Shown piece after piece: positions 56,701 through 64,000 of a DNA stretch of 64,000 bases. Made by a program: the position numbers and the translations under genes. The DNA is from Nocardia arthritidis (GTDB lineage: Bacteria > Actinomycetota > Actinomycetes > Mycobacteriales > Mycobacteriaceae), in NCBI RefSeq assembly GCF_011801145.1, contig NZ_CP046172.1, forward strand, positions 2,356,001 through 2,420,000, given 5' to 3'. The notes below the pieces were generated by a model. It did no database searches. It worked only from the letters and a program-made list of their open reading frames with translations, and had not been told where the DNA came from. How positions within the stretch are numbered: position 1 is the first letter of the stretch; each line of letters starts with the position of its first letter.

Positions 56701-59700
56701 TCGGTTGGTGCGCAACGACACCGAGACGCCGCTGCCCTCGGTCACGGTGGTCGATCTGTTCGGCCGTCAGGTCGCCGAGACACCGGGTGCGGTCGCATTG
56801 GTTTGCGGCGCAGCCGAACTCAGCTACGCCGAACTCGGCGCGCGGGCGAATCTGGTCGCGAACGCGTTACGCGACAAGGGAATCGGTCCGGAAACGCTGG
56901 TGGCCGTCGCGCTGCCGAGGACGCCGGACCTGGTGGTCGCGCTGCTGGCCGTGCTGATGACGGGCGGCGCCTACGTGCCGATCGACCCGGCATATCCAAG
57001 CCGCAGGCTCGAACAGGTACTGACCGAGGCGCGGCCGCGACTGATCCTCGGCGACGGTGACACCGCGGCCACGCTGCCGACCGGTGATATCCCGGTGCTG
57101 CGGCTGGACGAACTGCGCGGCGCGCCGGACCGGCCTGCGGTATCGATCCGGCCGCGGAACCTGGCCTACGTGATGTACACGTCCGGCTCGACCGGCACCC
57201 CGAAAGGCGTCGCGATCACGCACGAGGCGGTGATCAACGGGCTGCTGGCCCTGATCTCGGCGGTGGGCATCACCCGGCGGACCCGGATGTGCGCCGGAAC
57301 ATCGATCAACTTCGACGTGTCGCTGTTCGAGCTGTTCACCACGCTGTGCGCGGGCGGGACCGTCGAGCTGGTCCGCGATGTGCTGGAGCTCGGCGAGCGC
57401 GAGAGCTGGACCGGTGGCGTGCTCAGCACGGTGCCGTCGGTACTGTCCGGGCTGTACGGGCAGCTTCCCGGGCGGCTCACGGTGGATACCGTCGTCGTCG
57501 CGGGCGAGGCACTGCGGGCCGGGCTGGTGCGGGACGTGCGCGCCGCGCTGCCCGGCACCGGGCTGATCAACGCCTACGGACAGAGCGAATCGTTCTACGC
57601 CAGCGTGTTCGAACTCCCGGAGTCGATCGACACAGGCACGGCGCCGATCGGCGGGCCGCTGGCCAATATGCGAATGTATGTGCTCGGACCGGGTTTGGCC
57701 CCGGTGCCGCCCGGCGTCGTCGGTGAGCTGTACGTCGGTGGTCTCGTCGCCCGCGGCTATTACGGACTCGCGGGCCGCACCGCCGAGCGCTTCGTCGCCG
57801 ACCCGTTCGGCCCAGCGGGTGCGCGCATGTACCGGACCGGTGATCTGGCGAAATGGTCAGTATTGCAGAGCGATTCGGCGGGCCACCTGGAATACGTCGG
57901 ACGCGCCGACAGTCAGGTGAAGGTCCGCGGCTTCCGGATCGAACCCGGCGAGATCGAGGCGGTGCTCACCGCGCATCCGGGAGTGGCGCAGGCCGTCGTC
58001 GTCGCGGGGGAGCACCCGAATGGTGGCAGCCGGTTGATCGGATACGTCGTCGCGAGCACCGCGGACGCGCTCGGCGACGTCGACCTGACCGCCGGTGTCT
58101 CGGCGGCGGAATTGCGGCGTTTCGTGGCGACCCGATTGCCCGACTACATGGTGCCCTCGGCATTCGTGCTGCTGGACCGGTTGCCGTTGACGGCGAACGG
58201 CAAGCTGGACCGCAAGGCGCTGCCCGAACCGGATTCGACCGCGGGCCCGTACCGAGCGCCGGAGACCGTCGAGGAACGGATCCTCGCCGGGGTGTACGCC
58301 GAGGTGCTCGGCCTCGGCGAAATCGGTGTCGACGACGACTTTTTCGCCGTCGGCGGAGACAGCATCCGTTCGATCCAGGTGGTCGCCCGCGCCCGCGCAC
58401 TAGGCATCGACCTCACGCCCCGCCAGATCTTCGAATGCCGAACCGTAGCCGCACTCGCCGACGCCGTACTGCTTGACGGGCGGACCGCCGAACGCCCGGT
58501 GCTGCCGGAACTCGACCAAGGCGGCGTCGGTTGGCTGCCGCTACCGCCCGCCGCCCACTATCTGCTCGAACTCGGCGGCACCCACAACCGGTTCGCGATG
58601 TCGATGGTGGTCGGCCTGCCGCCGGATATCACGATGGAAGGCCTGCTCGCCAGCTTGACCGCCGTAGTCGAGCGACACGACATACTGCGATCGCGGCTGG
58701 TCATCGGCCCGGATGCGAAATCAGTCGTTCGCCGGTCGGATGCGATGACGGAGTCCGTCGATGCGGATGCGGGGCGGTCCGACGCCGTCGTCGCCTCGCC
58801 GGATCCGATCGACCCTGCGCCGCCGGTCCGGCCGGTCGACCGGGGTACGGCGCAAGCGCGGGATGTGGGGCCGGTTGTTGGTTCGCTGGATCCGACCGGC
58901 CCAGCGCGGTCGACCGAGCGCATCGACGGAGGTGCGGGGCGGTTGGGTGATGGGGGTCTGGTTGTCGGCCCGCCCGACTCGGTCGACGTCGCGCAGTTGA
59001 TGTGGTGTGTCGACTGGGATCCGGCACAGTCTTGGGACGAGCGGGTTCGCGCCGAAATCGATACTGCCGCAGGCCAACTCGATCCCGAGGCGGGTGTGAT
59101 GGCGCGGTTCGTCCGGGTGCGGCAGGAGGATGGGCCGGGCTGGTTGGCGCTGGTGCTGCATCACCTGGTTGTCGACGGGGTGTCCTGGCGCATTCTGTTG
59201 CCGGATCTGGCGGCGGCGTGGGAGCGGGTGCGCGACGGTCTGCCGGTCGTGCTGCCTCGGGTGGCGACCTCGGCGCGGCGTTGGGCGCATGCGCTGGCGG
59301 ATGCGGCGCTCGCGCCCGAGCGGATCGCCGAACTGGGGATGTGGCGGAGCGTGCTGGACGGGCCGGACCCGCTGATCGGCGCACGGCGGCTCGACCCGGC
59401 GGTGGACACCTCGTCCACGGTGCGCACGATCCGCGTCGAGCTGCCGATCCCGGCGACGCGGGCGCTGCTCACCGCGCTGCCCGCGGCCTTCCACGGCGGC
59501 GTCGATGACGGGCTGCTCGCCGCGCTGGCGGTGTCGGTGTGCGCGTGGCGGGGCACCGGCGACACCGAGGTGCTGCTGCGCTTGGAGGGACACGGCCGCG
59601 AGGAGCAGGTGGCGCCCGGTGCCGATCTCTCCCGCACGGTCGGCTGGCTCACCAGTATGTTCCCGGTCAGGTTGGCGGTCGGCGAGATCGCGACAGATGA

Positions 59701-62700
59701 TGTGCACGCGGGCGGCGACGCGGTGGCCCGGCTCGTCAAATCGGTGAAGGAACAGCTGCTTTCGATTCCGGACAAGGGCATCGGCTACGGCCTGCTGCGC
59801 TACCTCAATCCGGAGACGGCGGCCGAACTCGCCGCGTACCCGCAGCCGCAGCTCGGCTTCAACTACCTCGGTCAGCTCACCGCCGCCGACCTACCGTCGG
59901 ATGCGGGCTGGCGCGCGGTACCCGGTGTCGGGTCGCCGAGCCCGGATCCGGACCTGCCCGCCATGTCCGCGCTGGAGATCGCCGCCGCCGTCACCGATGA
60001 CGGTCCCGGACCGCAACTGTCTGCGGTATTCGCTTATGCGACAGGGGTTTTGACGGAGTCGAGGGTGCGCGCCCTCACGGAGCTGTGGTGTGCGGCGCTG
60101 ACCGGACTCGCCCGGTATTCGACGCGCCCCGGCGCAGGCGGCCTGACGCCGTCGGACCTCGCTCTGGTTTCGGTCGGCCAACATGAGATCGAGGCGTGGG
60201 AGCGCGAGCATCCGGGACTCGTCGACGTCTGGCCGGTGACGGCGACCCAGTCGGGCCTGCTGTTCCATTCCGCGCTTGCCGGTGATTCGTTCGACGCCTA
60301 CCACATGCAGTTGGTGTTCCACCTGTCCGGCGATGTCGATCCGGCGCGGATGCGGGCGGCGGGCCGGGCGCTGCTGCGGCGATACCCCAACCTGCGCACC
60401 GCATTCGGGCACGACGCCGCGGGCGGGCCGGTGCAGCTGGTGCCGGAGCATGTCGAATTGCCTTGGCGAGAAGTAGATTTCACCGATCGCACCGAAGACG
60501 AGCGCACCGCCGCGTTCGAGCGGCTGCTCGACGCCGACCATGCCGACCATTTCGATCCGGTCGTCCCGCCGTTGCTGCGGATGACGCTGGTCCGGATGGG
60601 CCCGAGGCGGTCGGAGCTGGTGCTCAGCGTCCATCACGCACTGTTCGACGGCTGGTCGCTGCCGTTGCTCATGCAGGATCTGTTGCGGCTCTACGGTTCC
60701 GGCGGAGACACCGCCAGGCTGGCGAGGGTGCGCCCGTACCGTGATTTCCTGGTGTGGCTGTCCGGGCGGGATCGCGCGGACTCGGCGCGGGCGTGGGCCG
60801 CCGAACTGGCCGGGCTGGACGAGCCGACCATGCTGGCAGGCGGCGCGGGGCAGGGGCGGCTCGCGCACCTCGAGGTCGGGCTGCCCGTCGACGTCGCCCG
60901 CAAATTGGCAAGGCGGACAGCGGAATTGGGCGTCACGGCGAATACCGTCGTGCAGGGTGCATGGGCCATCGTGCTCGGCCAGCTGACCGGACGCGGTGAT
61001 GTGGTCTTCGGCGCCACCGTATCCGGTAGACCACCCACCCTCGCGGGCGCCGACACCATGGTCGGGTTGTTCATCAACACCGTGCCGGTGCGGGTGCGCT
61101 ACGAGCCCGGTCAGACGCTCGCGCAACTGCTTACCGGTCTGCAACACCGGCAGGCGGTCCTGATGGATCACCACCAGCATGGGCTCGCCGACATCCAGCA
61201 GGCGGCCGGGTTGGGCAATCTGTTCGACACCCTGGTGGTTTTCGAATCCTTCCCGGTCGATCGATCGGGTCTCACCGACGCGCATGCGGCGGCCGACGTC
61301 GCGATCACCGGTCTGCGCTCGCGAACCGGAACCCACTATCCGCTGATGGTGGTCGCCGATGCGGCGCCCTACCTGCGCATCGTCCTGCAATACCGGGTGA
61401 GCCTCTTCGACGAGCGCGCCGCCCGAGGTATCGCGGACCGGATCACGCGAGTCCTCACCCAATTCGCCGCCGACCCGCACTTGCCGGTCAGCCGGGTGGA
61501 CACCCTGGATCCGAGCGAACGCGCCCTGCTGCGCGAACGCAACGACACCGCGGTGCCGCTCCCGCCGCTGACCTACCCGGAGCTGTTCGAACGCCAGGTC
61601 GCCGCGACCCCGGACGCGATCGCCGTGGTCTGCGGCGAGGTCCAACTGACCTACCTGGAACTGGACGCGCAGGCAAAACTGTTGGCGCACTGGCTGATCC
61701 GCCACGGCGTCGGACCCGAACGCCGAGTCGCGCTGGCACTGCCGAGAACGGCGCGACTCGTTGTCGCGATCCTCGCGATCCTCGACGCGGGCGGCGCCTA
61801 CGTCCCGATCGACCCCGGCTACCCACCGGACCGAGTGCGTTTCATGCTCCTCGACGCCGCACCGGTAGCGATGCTCACCGACCGCGAGACGGCGTCCCTC
61901 CTACCCGACACCGACGTGCCGTATCTGTTCATCGAGGATGCCGATGTGAGCCGCGTCGACGAAAACCGCAGCGGCACAATGGGCGGACTCGGCTTGCGCC
62001 CTGAGAACTTGGCGTACCTGGTGTACACCTCCGGCTCGACCGGTCGGCCGAAGGGCATCGCCACCACGCACCGCAATATGGTCAACGGCGCTATCGCGAT
62101 GGCCGCACTGCTCGGTGGCCGGGCCGCGCCGCGTTCGCTGGCCGCCACCTCGGTGTCGTTCGATGTCTCGGTATTCGAGATCTTCACCGTGCTCAGTGTC
62201 GGCGGCACCGCCGAGGTGGTGCGCGACGCACTCGCGTTGAGTGAGTTCGAACGGTGGTCCGGCTGCGTACTCACCGGGGTGCCGTCGGCCTTCGAGGAAG
62301 TGCTCGAGCACGCGCGCACCACGATCGTCGCGGACACGATCGTGCTCGGCGGCGAGCCGCTCACGCCCGCGATGATCGAGCGCACCAGGGCCCGCATCCC
62401 CGGCGTCCAGGTGGTCAACGGCTATGGGCCGACGGAGGCGTTCTACACGACTGCGTATCCGGTCCCGGAAAACATCGAGGGCGTCGCGCCCGGCGAATCG
62501 GTGCCGATCGGGCGGCCGCTGGCCAACGCCCGCATGTACGTACTCGACCCGTGGCTGCGGCCGGTCCCGCCCGGCGTCATCGGCGAGCTGTACATCGCGG
62601 GCGCCGGCCTCGCCCGCGGCTACCTCGGCAGACCGGCCCTCACCGCGGCGCGTTTCATCGCCGACCCCTTCGCCGCGAACGGCCGCCTCTACCGCACCGG

Positions 62701-63535
62701 CGACCTGGTCCGCTGGACCCGAACAGGCGACCTCGAATACGCGGGCCGCGTCGACGACCAGGTAAAGATCCGCGGCTACCGCATCGAACTAGGCGAGATA
62801 GAAGCGGCCATGGCGGCCCACCCCGCAGTCGCCCAAGCCGCCGTCGTCGCACGCGAATTCGCGGGCGGCAAACGCTTGATCGGCTACGTAGTGCCGCACG
62901 CAGCCGAACCGGCCGCCTCCACGCCGAACGGTACTGTTTCGGATCGCACTGCGCCGCAAGTGATTACACCGGGCACCGCCGTGCCGGATGGTGCCGTGCC
63001 GGGCAGCGCTGCGCCGAGTGGCGCTGTGTCAGCGAGCGTCGGGCCGAAGGGCTCTGCGCCGAGTGGCGTTGTGCTCCATGGCATTGCGTCGGACAGCGCC
63101 GCGCTGGACGGGACCGAGGTGCGTAGGTTCGTTGGCGGACTGTTGCCGGATTACATGGTGCCCGCGTTGGTGATGGTGATCGACGCGCTTCCGCTGACGT
63201 TGAACGGCAAGCTCGATCGGAAGGCGTTGCCGGATCCGGATTTCGCGGCGGCGACGCGGTATCGGGCACCGCGCGATCGGCTGGAGCGGTCGTTGGCGGG
63301 GTTGTTCGGTGAGGTGCTCGGCATCGACAAGGTCGGCATCTATGACGACTTCTTTCTGCTCGGCGGGCATTCGTTGCTCGCGACCAGGTTGATCGGGCGG
63401 ATCCGGGTTGAGCTCGGCGTCGAGTTGCCGATCCGCATGGTGTTCGAATCCCCGACCGTCGCCGGGTTGGCGGGCCGCTGGGCGAGCGTCGCCCCGTCCC
63501 GCAGGCCGCGGCTGCGCCGGATGGCTGAGGAGTGA
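44774..63535 (+). CDS. Five-module non-ribosomal peptide synthetase
   Basis: 6253 residues from the ATG at 44774 (GAGGGTGG upstream). Order, with approximate residues: C1 20-450 (QHLAADG), A1 476-972, PCP1 (Ser1018); C2 1071-1506 (HHIAADG), destroyed A2 1507-1855, PCP2 (Ser1896), E1 1950-2380 (HHLVVDV, Gly to Val); C3 2396-2865 (HHLLIDG), A3 2873-3435, PCP3 (Ser3478); C4 3533-3983 (HHIAADG), A4 3988-4487, PCP4 (Ser4530), E2 4576-5120 (HHLVVDG); C5 5133-5590 (HHALFDG), A5 5596-6155, PCP5 (Ser6200). No thioesterase. Specificity residues read by alignment to GrsA: A1 DAYCVGVVGK; A3 and A4 both DVFTVAAYAK, the type I recall for piperazate; A5 DVFGVGGYTK. C1 should take the polyketide acyl chain. 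The chain passes to the next gene, one base later. Several domains contain in-frame minisatellites. Confidence 0.95.
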   Translation: MTTCAPCGLCDDEGAAALRSFGISSAQQGLWLAQKMTPEFSNNPTLLWEISGAVDLGLLSAALRTVFGETDAVLVNFREDAAGLRQVIGAPGRLTPFAIDVGSADDPDAAALTALNELVGAPFDLANDPLYRVGTVRLAPTRHLLVVIFQHLAADGFSAITMLSSRIAEVYTALHDGLAVPPPRFGDPAALVDVDDQYRESARFTDDARFWKEYLAGDPTPARLPHPRTGIFESLDRDPDRRANPADTWAELAGAIGMVSRVVTMSGAEADGLERLADRVGVRVSAVQSAAVALFCARRCGLDEPLFTMSVRNRRGAAAQTPGLTLNLIPIRAKVAPAASFAELAQAMAAEQRRVFAHADHHISAIQRCAGTAAAVRDPFGVLLNLMPFVAAPDFAGSPARLFLGPWGIADELAISLYRDGAQHFQVRMDAPSNLYSAAELRWLCDDLAGFLRAVVERPDVPVARLSVLTSGQTDYLLTRLNATAVPTPAASVPDLVRRQPDSAIAVVSGTTALTYRELVARARGLAAELARRGVGPEALVAVILPRSLDLVVALLAVLEAGGAYVPVDPGYPAERVAAMLGVARPVLVLTTSGYAEVPGDAYPVVALDDLRALPSAGYTADGPVDRLACVMFTSGSTGEPKGVGVTHRGIVDFVSDRNWRAGQERVLLRSPHTFDAAIYEMWVPLTHGGTVVVAPQGDLDTAGLAALVTSHRLTSVCLPSALLDLLVDADPRCLTGLARVVTGGERVRPATISRAMRACPDITFFNVYGPTETTVGATTHVVTAEPAGAELPIGRPYDNMRVFVLDQALQPVPPGQPGELYVAGSGVARGYLGRPGLTTERFVACPWGPAGGRMYRTGDIVALTPPGALVFLGRADEQVKIRGFRIEPGEVEAVLRTHPAVAGAGVVTRADPAGGGRQLVAYVATAGDVTIAELRAHVARQLPEFMVPAAYGLLDRLPVSANGKLDRTALPEPQVASTEYRPPRTRNEQVLARLYTELTGADPVGVDDNFFALGGNSLLALRLVNQLRAGLGAEISIGAVFDAPKVGELARRLAIGKGGRPALKPVARPERIPLSFAQRRLWFLHRLEPSATYNVPAVFRLAGTLNPAVLATALRDVVGRHEALRTLVAEDADGIAYQHVIAVDALEAPVTAVSPESVAAAVAESARRIFDLTADLPVRAEVFQVGSEYLLMLVLHHIAADGESVVPLGRDLSIAYAARRAGRAPEWTDLPVQYADYTLWQYELMAEASDADSLIGRQFGYWRRELAGVRGPLRLPTDRPRPSAPSHRGDVLDFVLEPELRARSTELAGARGGTESMVLQAALSVLLYHLGGGSDITIGAPVAGRTDEALADLVGLFVNTWVLRVRLSAGLPFEQALAQVRDKALAAYDNQDAPFDRIVELVNPDRSLAYHPLCQVMFTWQAELPGFDLGGVRAEWNLVPTGTAKFDLSFTVIPESGGGLRGTIEYATDLFDRDTVARIADWYGRVVREVLADPARAIGAIRPFDGVPDVGSTFGFHAGVVPEDVAIQGFWRTLCDVRQVAGGSELGEDVVRDISRDGGRVVGRVVGARDSGPLEVVLPRDGAGDGGVAGAGDSGSSEIVPPGDGGRVAGGVVGAWDSGRSEVVLPRDGAGDGGVAGVRDSGPLEIVPPGDGGRVAGAVVGARDSGLSEIVLPGDGAGAGELRVLGPGLAAVPPGVAGEVYLTGDVARNYRGNSGWVARWFVADPFGTGGRMYRTGELARCGRDGKLEYAGRADWISAEVEAVLGAHPGVAAAAVVEGADRRLVGYVVPVRAASAAGGMDVDISADFTAADLRTLAARRLPAHLVPSAIVLLDRLPVTATGEPDRAALPDPDEAGGSYREPVSPTERALATIFADVLGLDRVGVDDDFFAIGGESIRSIQVAVRARAAGIAINTRQVFEHRTVAGLAAAAGIADPDRPARLAELEGGATGWAPLLPVARYALELGGDWADFAQSMLLVLPPGADIAATVTAVLDRHGVLRTRLVTEPEPGLVVDPVANAADLIRTVEWDGGWTGERWDHLLNSELEAAAAQLAPASGVMARLVQFRATGAPGRLLLVLHHLVVDVVSWQILISDLAAAWEGVEPPPATTSARRWAHALVAEAARPGRMAEMSLWRGILDGPDPLIGTRPLDPAIDLTSTVDSVQVELPAADTAALLTDLPAAYRCGAADAMLAALAVAVRRWRDTDDDSVLVRVEGHGREEQIVPGADLSRTVGWFTSVYPVRLEIPTAPGPGALLKSVKEQLRAIPDKGIGYGLLRYLNPETGPVLAAHPQGQISFNYLGSLPSDTREVAWAPAPEGLSAPVARNMPAASAIDVTAAAMDIRGEGRLRVTFGFPRGVLSRAEVRELARLWQQAAAEFARHARSSDAGGLTPSDVPLVDVGQPEIDAWQAEFPGLTDIWPLTPLQSGLLFHASMAEGFDPYRVQLVIHLAGRVDADRMRAAGQAVLDRHAGLRAGFVTGATGEPVQLVVAGVAVPWQELDLRTLSDAVRADALDRFLTDDLHRPSAFDRPPLLRLALVRTEPERAELVLTSHHLLIDGWCLSILLRELLSHYASGADRLPRPRDFRSYLSWLAEQDRAVSEQVWVDELDGIDEPTLLAARLSARAPEPGIGQVDVPLSISAAKALALRAAELGVTVNTVVQGAWGLLLTELTGRTDVVFGATVSGRPPAIAGVDGIVGMFVNTVPVRVRRAPTDTVAEFLTRLQARQAALLEHHHIGLAEIQHRTGLGVLFDTLVAFESYPMDRIGIDDARAAAGIEVTGLRPRTGTHYPVTVVATPDPHVRISLQYQRSLLDRPTADNIATRFARVLDLLAGAPDRRLATFDLLTPAEHELLSHYNDTAAPHSASTIPELVERQAAATPDAIAVTDGTTTSTYRELCTRANWLAHKLFERGIRPETLTAIALPRSADLVVAMLAVWRAGGAYLPVDPEFPGARLEFVLGEAQPQLILTDARTVRLLPPSDTPRLTLDELYGVSDPMEVRAADGGVSAHVVAASPAFEEFDGVSDPMEVRAADGGGAPAVRRARPDNLAYVMYTSGSTGTPKGVAITHGNVVNGIARLIDGLGVGAGWRMLAGTSIGFDVSVFEMFTTLSTGGCVEVVRDVLVLGERQSWSGGVISTVPSAFGELTERLAGRVAADAVVFAGEALSSALAARVRAILPSARLINAYGQSESFYATAFAIPANELPPADGNVPIGGPLGNVRVYVLGPALRPVPPGVVGELYVAGASIGRGYHRAAGTSASRFVADPFGPAGSRMYRTGDLAKWQASQSDSMGDGARATGAQAPQSDSIGDGAQAADGQAPQSDSIRHDGVLEYVGRADAQVKIRGYRVEPAEVEAALAEHPAVRQAVVVADRTGTVARLIGYAVVGTAVSTEELRKFVAGRLPAYLVPAAVVIVDRFPLTPSGKLDRRALPAPEFTGTTYHAPRTPDEHALATLFAEVLGVERVGIDDDFFALGGHSLLATRLVGRIRARLAAEVPIRAVFDAPTVARLATRLRTGSRPRPPLVRAVRPQTVPLSFAQRRMWFIDRFEGPSATYNLLLAVRMHGELDTAALGFALRDVVGRHESLRTLIVEDAAGTAAQRVLPAAEVPEVFTVRTVSEVELPGAVAALAAYELDLYTRVPIHAELLRVAPDDHVLMLVIHHIAADGASAAPLTRDLSHAYAARRAGRAPDWPDLPVQYADYTLWHAELLGDERDPESLLAEQFDYWRRELADVPAPLALPTDRPRPPVASHRGGRVHFTVAPELMSAVDVVARGSGATAAMVLQSALSVLLHQLGAGADITIGSPIAGRTDEALADVVGFFVNTWVLRVGLGGNPRFGELLDQVRGKAMAAYENQDAPFERLVELLNPERSTAYHPLFQVMFAWQNTAPLDLELPGLRIEPEPTPPVAAKFDLLVNLTPDPAGGASGVLEYATDLFDHGTAELIAARYLRVLRQVVADPAIRVGAVELMDPAERDRLVRNDTETPLPSVTVVDLFGRQVAETPGAVALVCGAAELSYAELGARANLVANALRDKGIGPETLVAVALPRTPDLVVALLAVLMTGGAYVPIDPAYPSRRLEQVLTEARPRLILGDGDTAATLPTGDIPVLRLDELRGAPDRPAVSIRPRNLAYVMYTSGSTGTPKGVAITHEAVINGLLALISAVGITRRTRMCAGTSINFDVSLFELFTTLCAGGTVELVRDVLELGERESWTGGVLSTVPSVLSGLYGQLPGRLTVDTVVVAGEALRAGLVRDVRAALPGTGLINAYGQSESFYASVFELPESIDTGTAPIGGPLANMRMYVLGPGLAPVPPGVVGELYVGGLVARGYYGLAGRTAERFVADPFGPAGARMYRTGDLAKWSVLQSDSAGHLEYVGRADSQVKVRGFRIEPGEIEAVLTAHPGVAQAVVVAGEHPNGGSRLIGYVVASTADALGDVDLTAGVSAAELRRFVATRLPDYMVPSAFVLLDRLPLTANGKLDRKALPEPDSTAGPYRAPETVEERILAGVYAEVLGLGEIGVDDDFFAVGGDSIRSIQVVARARALGIDLTPRQIFECRTVAALADAVLLDGRTAERPVLPELDQGGVGWLPLPPAAHYLLELGGTHNRFAMSMVVGLPPDITMEGLLASLTAVVERHDILRSRLVIGPDAKSVVRRSDAMTESVDADAGRSDAVVASPDPIDPAPPVRPVDRGTAQARDVGPVVGSLDPTGPARSTERIDGGAGRLGDGGLVVGPPDSVDVAQLMWCVDWDPAQSWDERVRAEIDTAAGQLDPEAGVMARFVRVRQEDGPGWLALVLHHLVVDGVSWRILLPDLAAAWERVRDGLPVVLPRVATSARRWAHALADAALAPERIAELGMWRSVLDGPDPLIGARRLDPAVDTSSTVRTIRVELPIPATRALLTALPAAFHGGVDDGLLAALAVSVCAWRGTGDTEVLLRLEGHGREEQVAPGADLSRTVGWLTSMFPVRLAVGEIATDDVHAGGDAVARLVKSVKEQLLSIPDKGIGYGLLRYLNPETAAELAAYPQPQLGFNYLGQLTAADLPSDAGWRAVPGVGSPSPDPDLPAMSALEIAAAVTDDGPGPQLSAVFAYATGVLTESRVRALTELWCAALTGLARYSTRPGAGGLTPSDLALVSVGQHEIEAWEREHPGLVDVWPVTATQSGLLFHSALAGDSFDAYHMQLVFHLSGDVDPARMRAAGRALLRRYPNLRTAFGHDAAGGPVQLVPEHVELPWREVDFTDRTEDERTAAFERLLDADHADHFDPVVPPLLRMTLVRMGPRRSELVLSVHHALFDGWSLPLLMQDLLRLYGSGGDTARLARVRPYRDFLVWLSGRDRADSARAWAAELAGLDEPTMLAGGAGQGRLAHLEVGLPVDVARKLARRTAELGVTANTVVQGAWAIVLGQLTGRGDVVFGATVSGRPPTLAGADTMVGLFINTVPVRVRYEPGQTLAQLLTGLQHRQAVLMDHHQHGLADIQQAAGLGNLFDTLVVFESFPVDRSGLTDAHAAADVAITGLRSRTGTHYPLMVVADAAPYLRIVLQYRVSLFDERAARGIADRITRVLTQFAADPHLPVSRVDTLDPSERALLRERNDTAVPLPPLTYPELFERQVAATPDAIAVVCGEVQLTYLELDAQAKLLAHWLIRHGVGPERRVALALPRTARLVVAILAILDAGGAYVPIDPGYPPDRVRFMLLDAAPVAMLTDRETASLLPDTDVPYLFIEDADVSRVDENRSGTMGGLGLRPENLAYLVYTSGSTGRPKGIATTHRNMVNGAIAMAALLGGRAAPRSLAATSVSFDVSVFEIFTVLSVGGTAEVVRDALALSEFERWSGCVLTGVPSAFEEVLEHARTTIVADTIVLGGEPLTPAMIERTRARIPGVQVVNGYGPTEAFYTTAYPVPENIEGVAPGESVPIGRPLANARMYVLDPWLRPVPPGVIGELYIAGAGLARGYLGRPALTAARFIADPFAANGRLYRTGDLVRWTRTGDLEYAGRVDDQVKIRGYRIELGEIEAAMAAHPAVAQAAVVAREFAGGKRLIGYVVPHAAEPAASTPNGTVSDRTAPQVITPGTAVPDGAVPGSAAPSGAVSASVGPKGSAPSGVVLHGIASDSAALDGTEVRRFVGGLLPDYMVPALVMVIDALPLTLNGKLDRKALPDPDFAAATRYRAPRDRLERSLAGLFGEVLGIDKVGIYDDFFLLGGHSLLATRLIGRIRVELGVELPIRMVFESPTVAGLAGRWASVAPSRRPRLRRMAEE
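49291..49444 (+). other. Non-homologous junction replacing the start of adenylation domain 2
   Basis: The C2 domain ends normally at [13 protein letters not shown]. The next 50 or so codons ([20 protein letters not shown] and following) match no NRPS linker or A-domain core and are lower in G+C. They lead directly into the tandem repeat. Either foreign DNA or frame-shuffled A-domain sequence. Confidence 0.55.
49445..49798 (+). repeat. In-frame 141-bp minisatellite, 2.5 copies, in place of the A2 core
   Basis: The unit encodes 47 residues made of two related halves: [20 protein letters not shown] plus four more residues, then 23 residues beginning [15 protein letters not shown]. The halves share DG, VG/VAG, DSG and E-V-P. 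Five halves follow one another; the two full 141-bp units are about 90% identical by eye. It sits where A-domain motifs A1 to A5 belong. Confidence 0.85.
53750..53887 (+). repeat. 90-bp direct repeat in adenylation domain 3
   Basis: GGGGTATCGGATCCGATGGA (53750) recurs at 53840 with one change. Both encode [14 protein letters not shown]. The period is exactly 90 bp (30 residues). It lies just before the [11 protein letters not shown] core, in a loop that is short in A4 and A5. Confidence 0.85.
54635..54752 (+). repeat. 51-bp minisatellite in adenylation domain 3, between motifs A7 and A8
   Basis: The units [34 protein letters not shown] and a partial QSDSI start at 54635, 54686 and 54737, exactly 51 bp apart. 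They separate TGDLAKW from [18 protein letters not shown]4 has a single QSDS at the same place (about 57864), which looks like the unexpanded state. Confidence 0.88.
58716..58990 (+). repeat. 87-bp degenerate repeat inside epimerisation domain 2
   Basis: Successive 29-residue units begin [20 protein letters not shown] and [10 protein letters not shown]; the last runs into the normal E-domain strand. E1 has one such segment ([13 protein letters not shown]). The insert lies before the catalytic HHLVVDG, which is intact. Confidence 0.7.
62920..63120 (+). repeat. 15-bp-period repeat in adenylation domain 5
   Basis: About ten degenerate five-residue units of the form GxAxP ([30 protein letters not shown] and so on) stand between LIGYVVPH and [16 protein letters not shown], that is, in the small C-terminal subdomain before motif A10. 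The A10 lysine ([10 protein letters not shown]) is intact. Confidence 0.8.
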
Positions 63536-63536
63536 C

Positions 63537-64000
63537 ATGGTCCCGTTATCTTTCGCGCAGCGGCGCCTGTGGTTTCTGTACCGCTTCACCGGGCCATCGG
63601 CGACATACAACATTCCCGCGGTGTTCTGGCTGCGCGGCACGCTCGACGTCGACGCGCTGGTGGTGGCGATCGGTGACGTGGTCGCCCGGCACGACAGCCT
63701 GCGCACGCTGATTGTCGAGGACGATGCGGGCACCCCGATGCAGCGGGTGTTGCCGGGCGAAGACGTGGTGCTGGACGTATCCATGAAGTCGGTACCGGCC
63801 GCCGAGGTCGACGCGGTCGTCGCCGAACTGTACGGCCGCCCGTTCACCCTGGCCGCGGAGATCCCGATCCGCGCGCGGGTGCTGCGCTGTTCGGTGACCG
63901 AGCACGTGCTGGTGCTGATGATTCACCACATCTGCGCGGACGGCGGTTCGGTGGTGCCGTTTCTGCGCGATCTGGCGACCGCATACGAGGCGCGGCGCGC
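63537..64000 (+). CDS. Next NRPS gene, N-terminal condensation domain (runs off the right edge)
   Basis: An ATG one base after the stop of the first NRPS gene opens a frame still open at 64000 (about 154 residues seen). It begins directly with the C-domain core [20 protein letters not shown] and contains the active-site MIHHICADGGSV. No docking helix precedes it, so the break falls exactly between a PCP and the next C domain. The sequence resembles C2 and C4 (LCL type). The one-base gap implies coupled translation with the first NRPS gene. Later domains and the thioesterase should follow beyond the window. Confidence 0.92.
   Translation, partial: MVPLSFAQRRLWFLYRFTGPSATYNIPAVFWLRGTLDVDALVVAIGDVVARHDSLRTLIVEDDAGTPMQRVLPGEDVVLDVSMKSVPAAEVDAVVAELYGRPFTLAAEIPIRARVLRCSVTEHVLVLMIHHICADGGSVVPFLRDLATAYEARR

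Overview
The window is high-GC actinobacterial DNA. It is most probably from a mycolic-acid bacterium close to Nocardia: it has GC-rich codon use, an Rv1733c-type membrane protein, an MmpL exporter and many TetR/AraC/LysR regulators. All calls come from reading the sequence and from recalled family knowledge; no search was run.

Left part (1 to about 18.7 kb): ordinary chromosomal genes, each under its own control. In order: the end of an AraC regulator, a glutaminase-family (DUF4965-type) protein, a possible WD40 remnant, an OafA/SGNH acyltransferase, a methyltransferase divergent from an AraC gene, an FAD monooxygenase divergent from a TetR gene with a clear double operator between them, an Rv1733c-family protein, a LysR regulator, a metal-type permease behind a CsoR-like operator, a secreted protein, a 54-residue peptide gene, an M1 peptidase, an FAD-linked oxidase, a double MaoC protein, an L-asparaginase and a cupin protein. 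Four intrinsic terminators are visible.

Right part (about 18.8 kb to beyond 64 kb): a modular PKS/NRPS cluster that runs off the right edge. Two genes point to piperazic acid: an ornithine N-hydroxylase (18924) and a PaiB/KtzT-like haem-binding protein (40593). NRPS adenylation domains 3 and 4 have identical specificity residues, of the kind I associate with piperazate. The PKS reads KSQ-AT(dead)-ACP / KS-AT-AT-DH-KR-ACP / KS-AT-DH-ER-KR(dead)-ACP. The first NRPS reads C-A-PCP / C-A(destroyed)-PCP-E / C-A-PCP / C-A-PCP-E / C-A-PCP, and continues after one base into a second NRPS gene. Tailoring, supply, editing and export genes are a P450, a type II thioesterase, two aminotransferases and MmpL; an LmbU-family protein is the likely regulator. 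The likely product is a new piperazate-containing acyl (depsi)peptide.

Three signals stand out. (1) An 18-bp dyad, TGTCCyGTnnACrGGACA, lies upstream of the hydroxylase, P450-PKS and NRPS units, and looks like a cluster operator. (2) In-frame coding minisatellites (periods 141, 90, 51, 87 and 15 bp) sit inside NRPS domains; in module 2 such an array has replaced most of the adenylation domain. (3) The PKS has a loading AT without its active site and a tandem pair of near-duplicate ATs in the next module.
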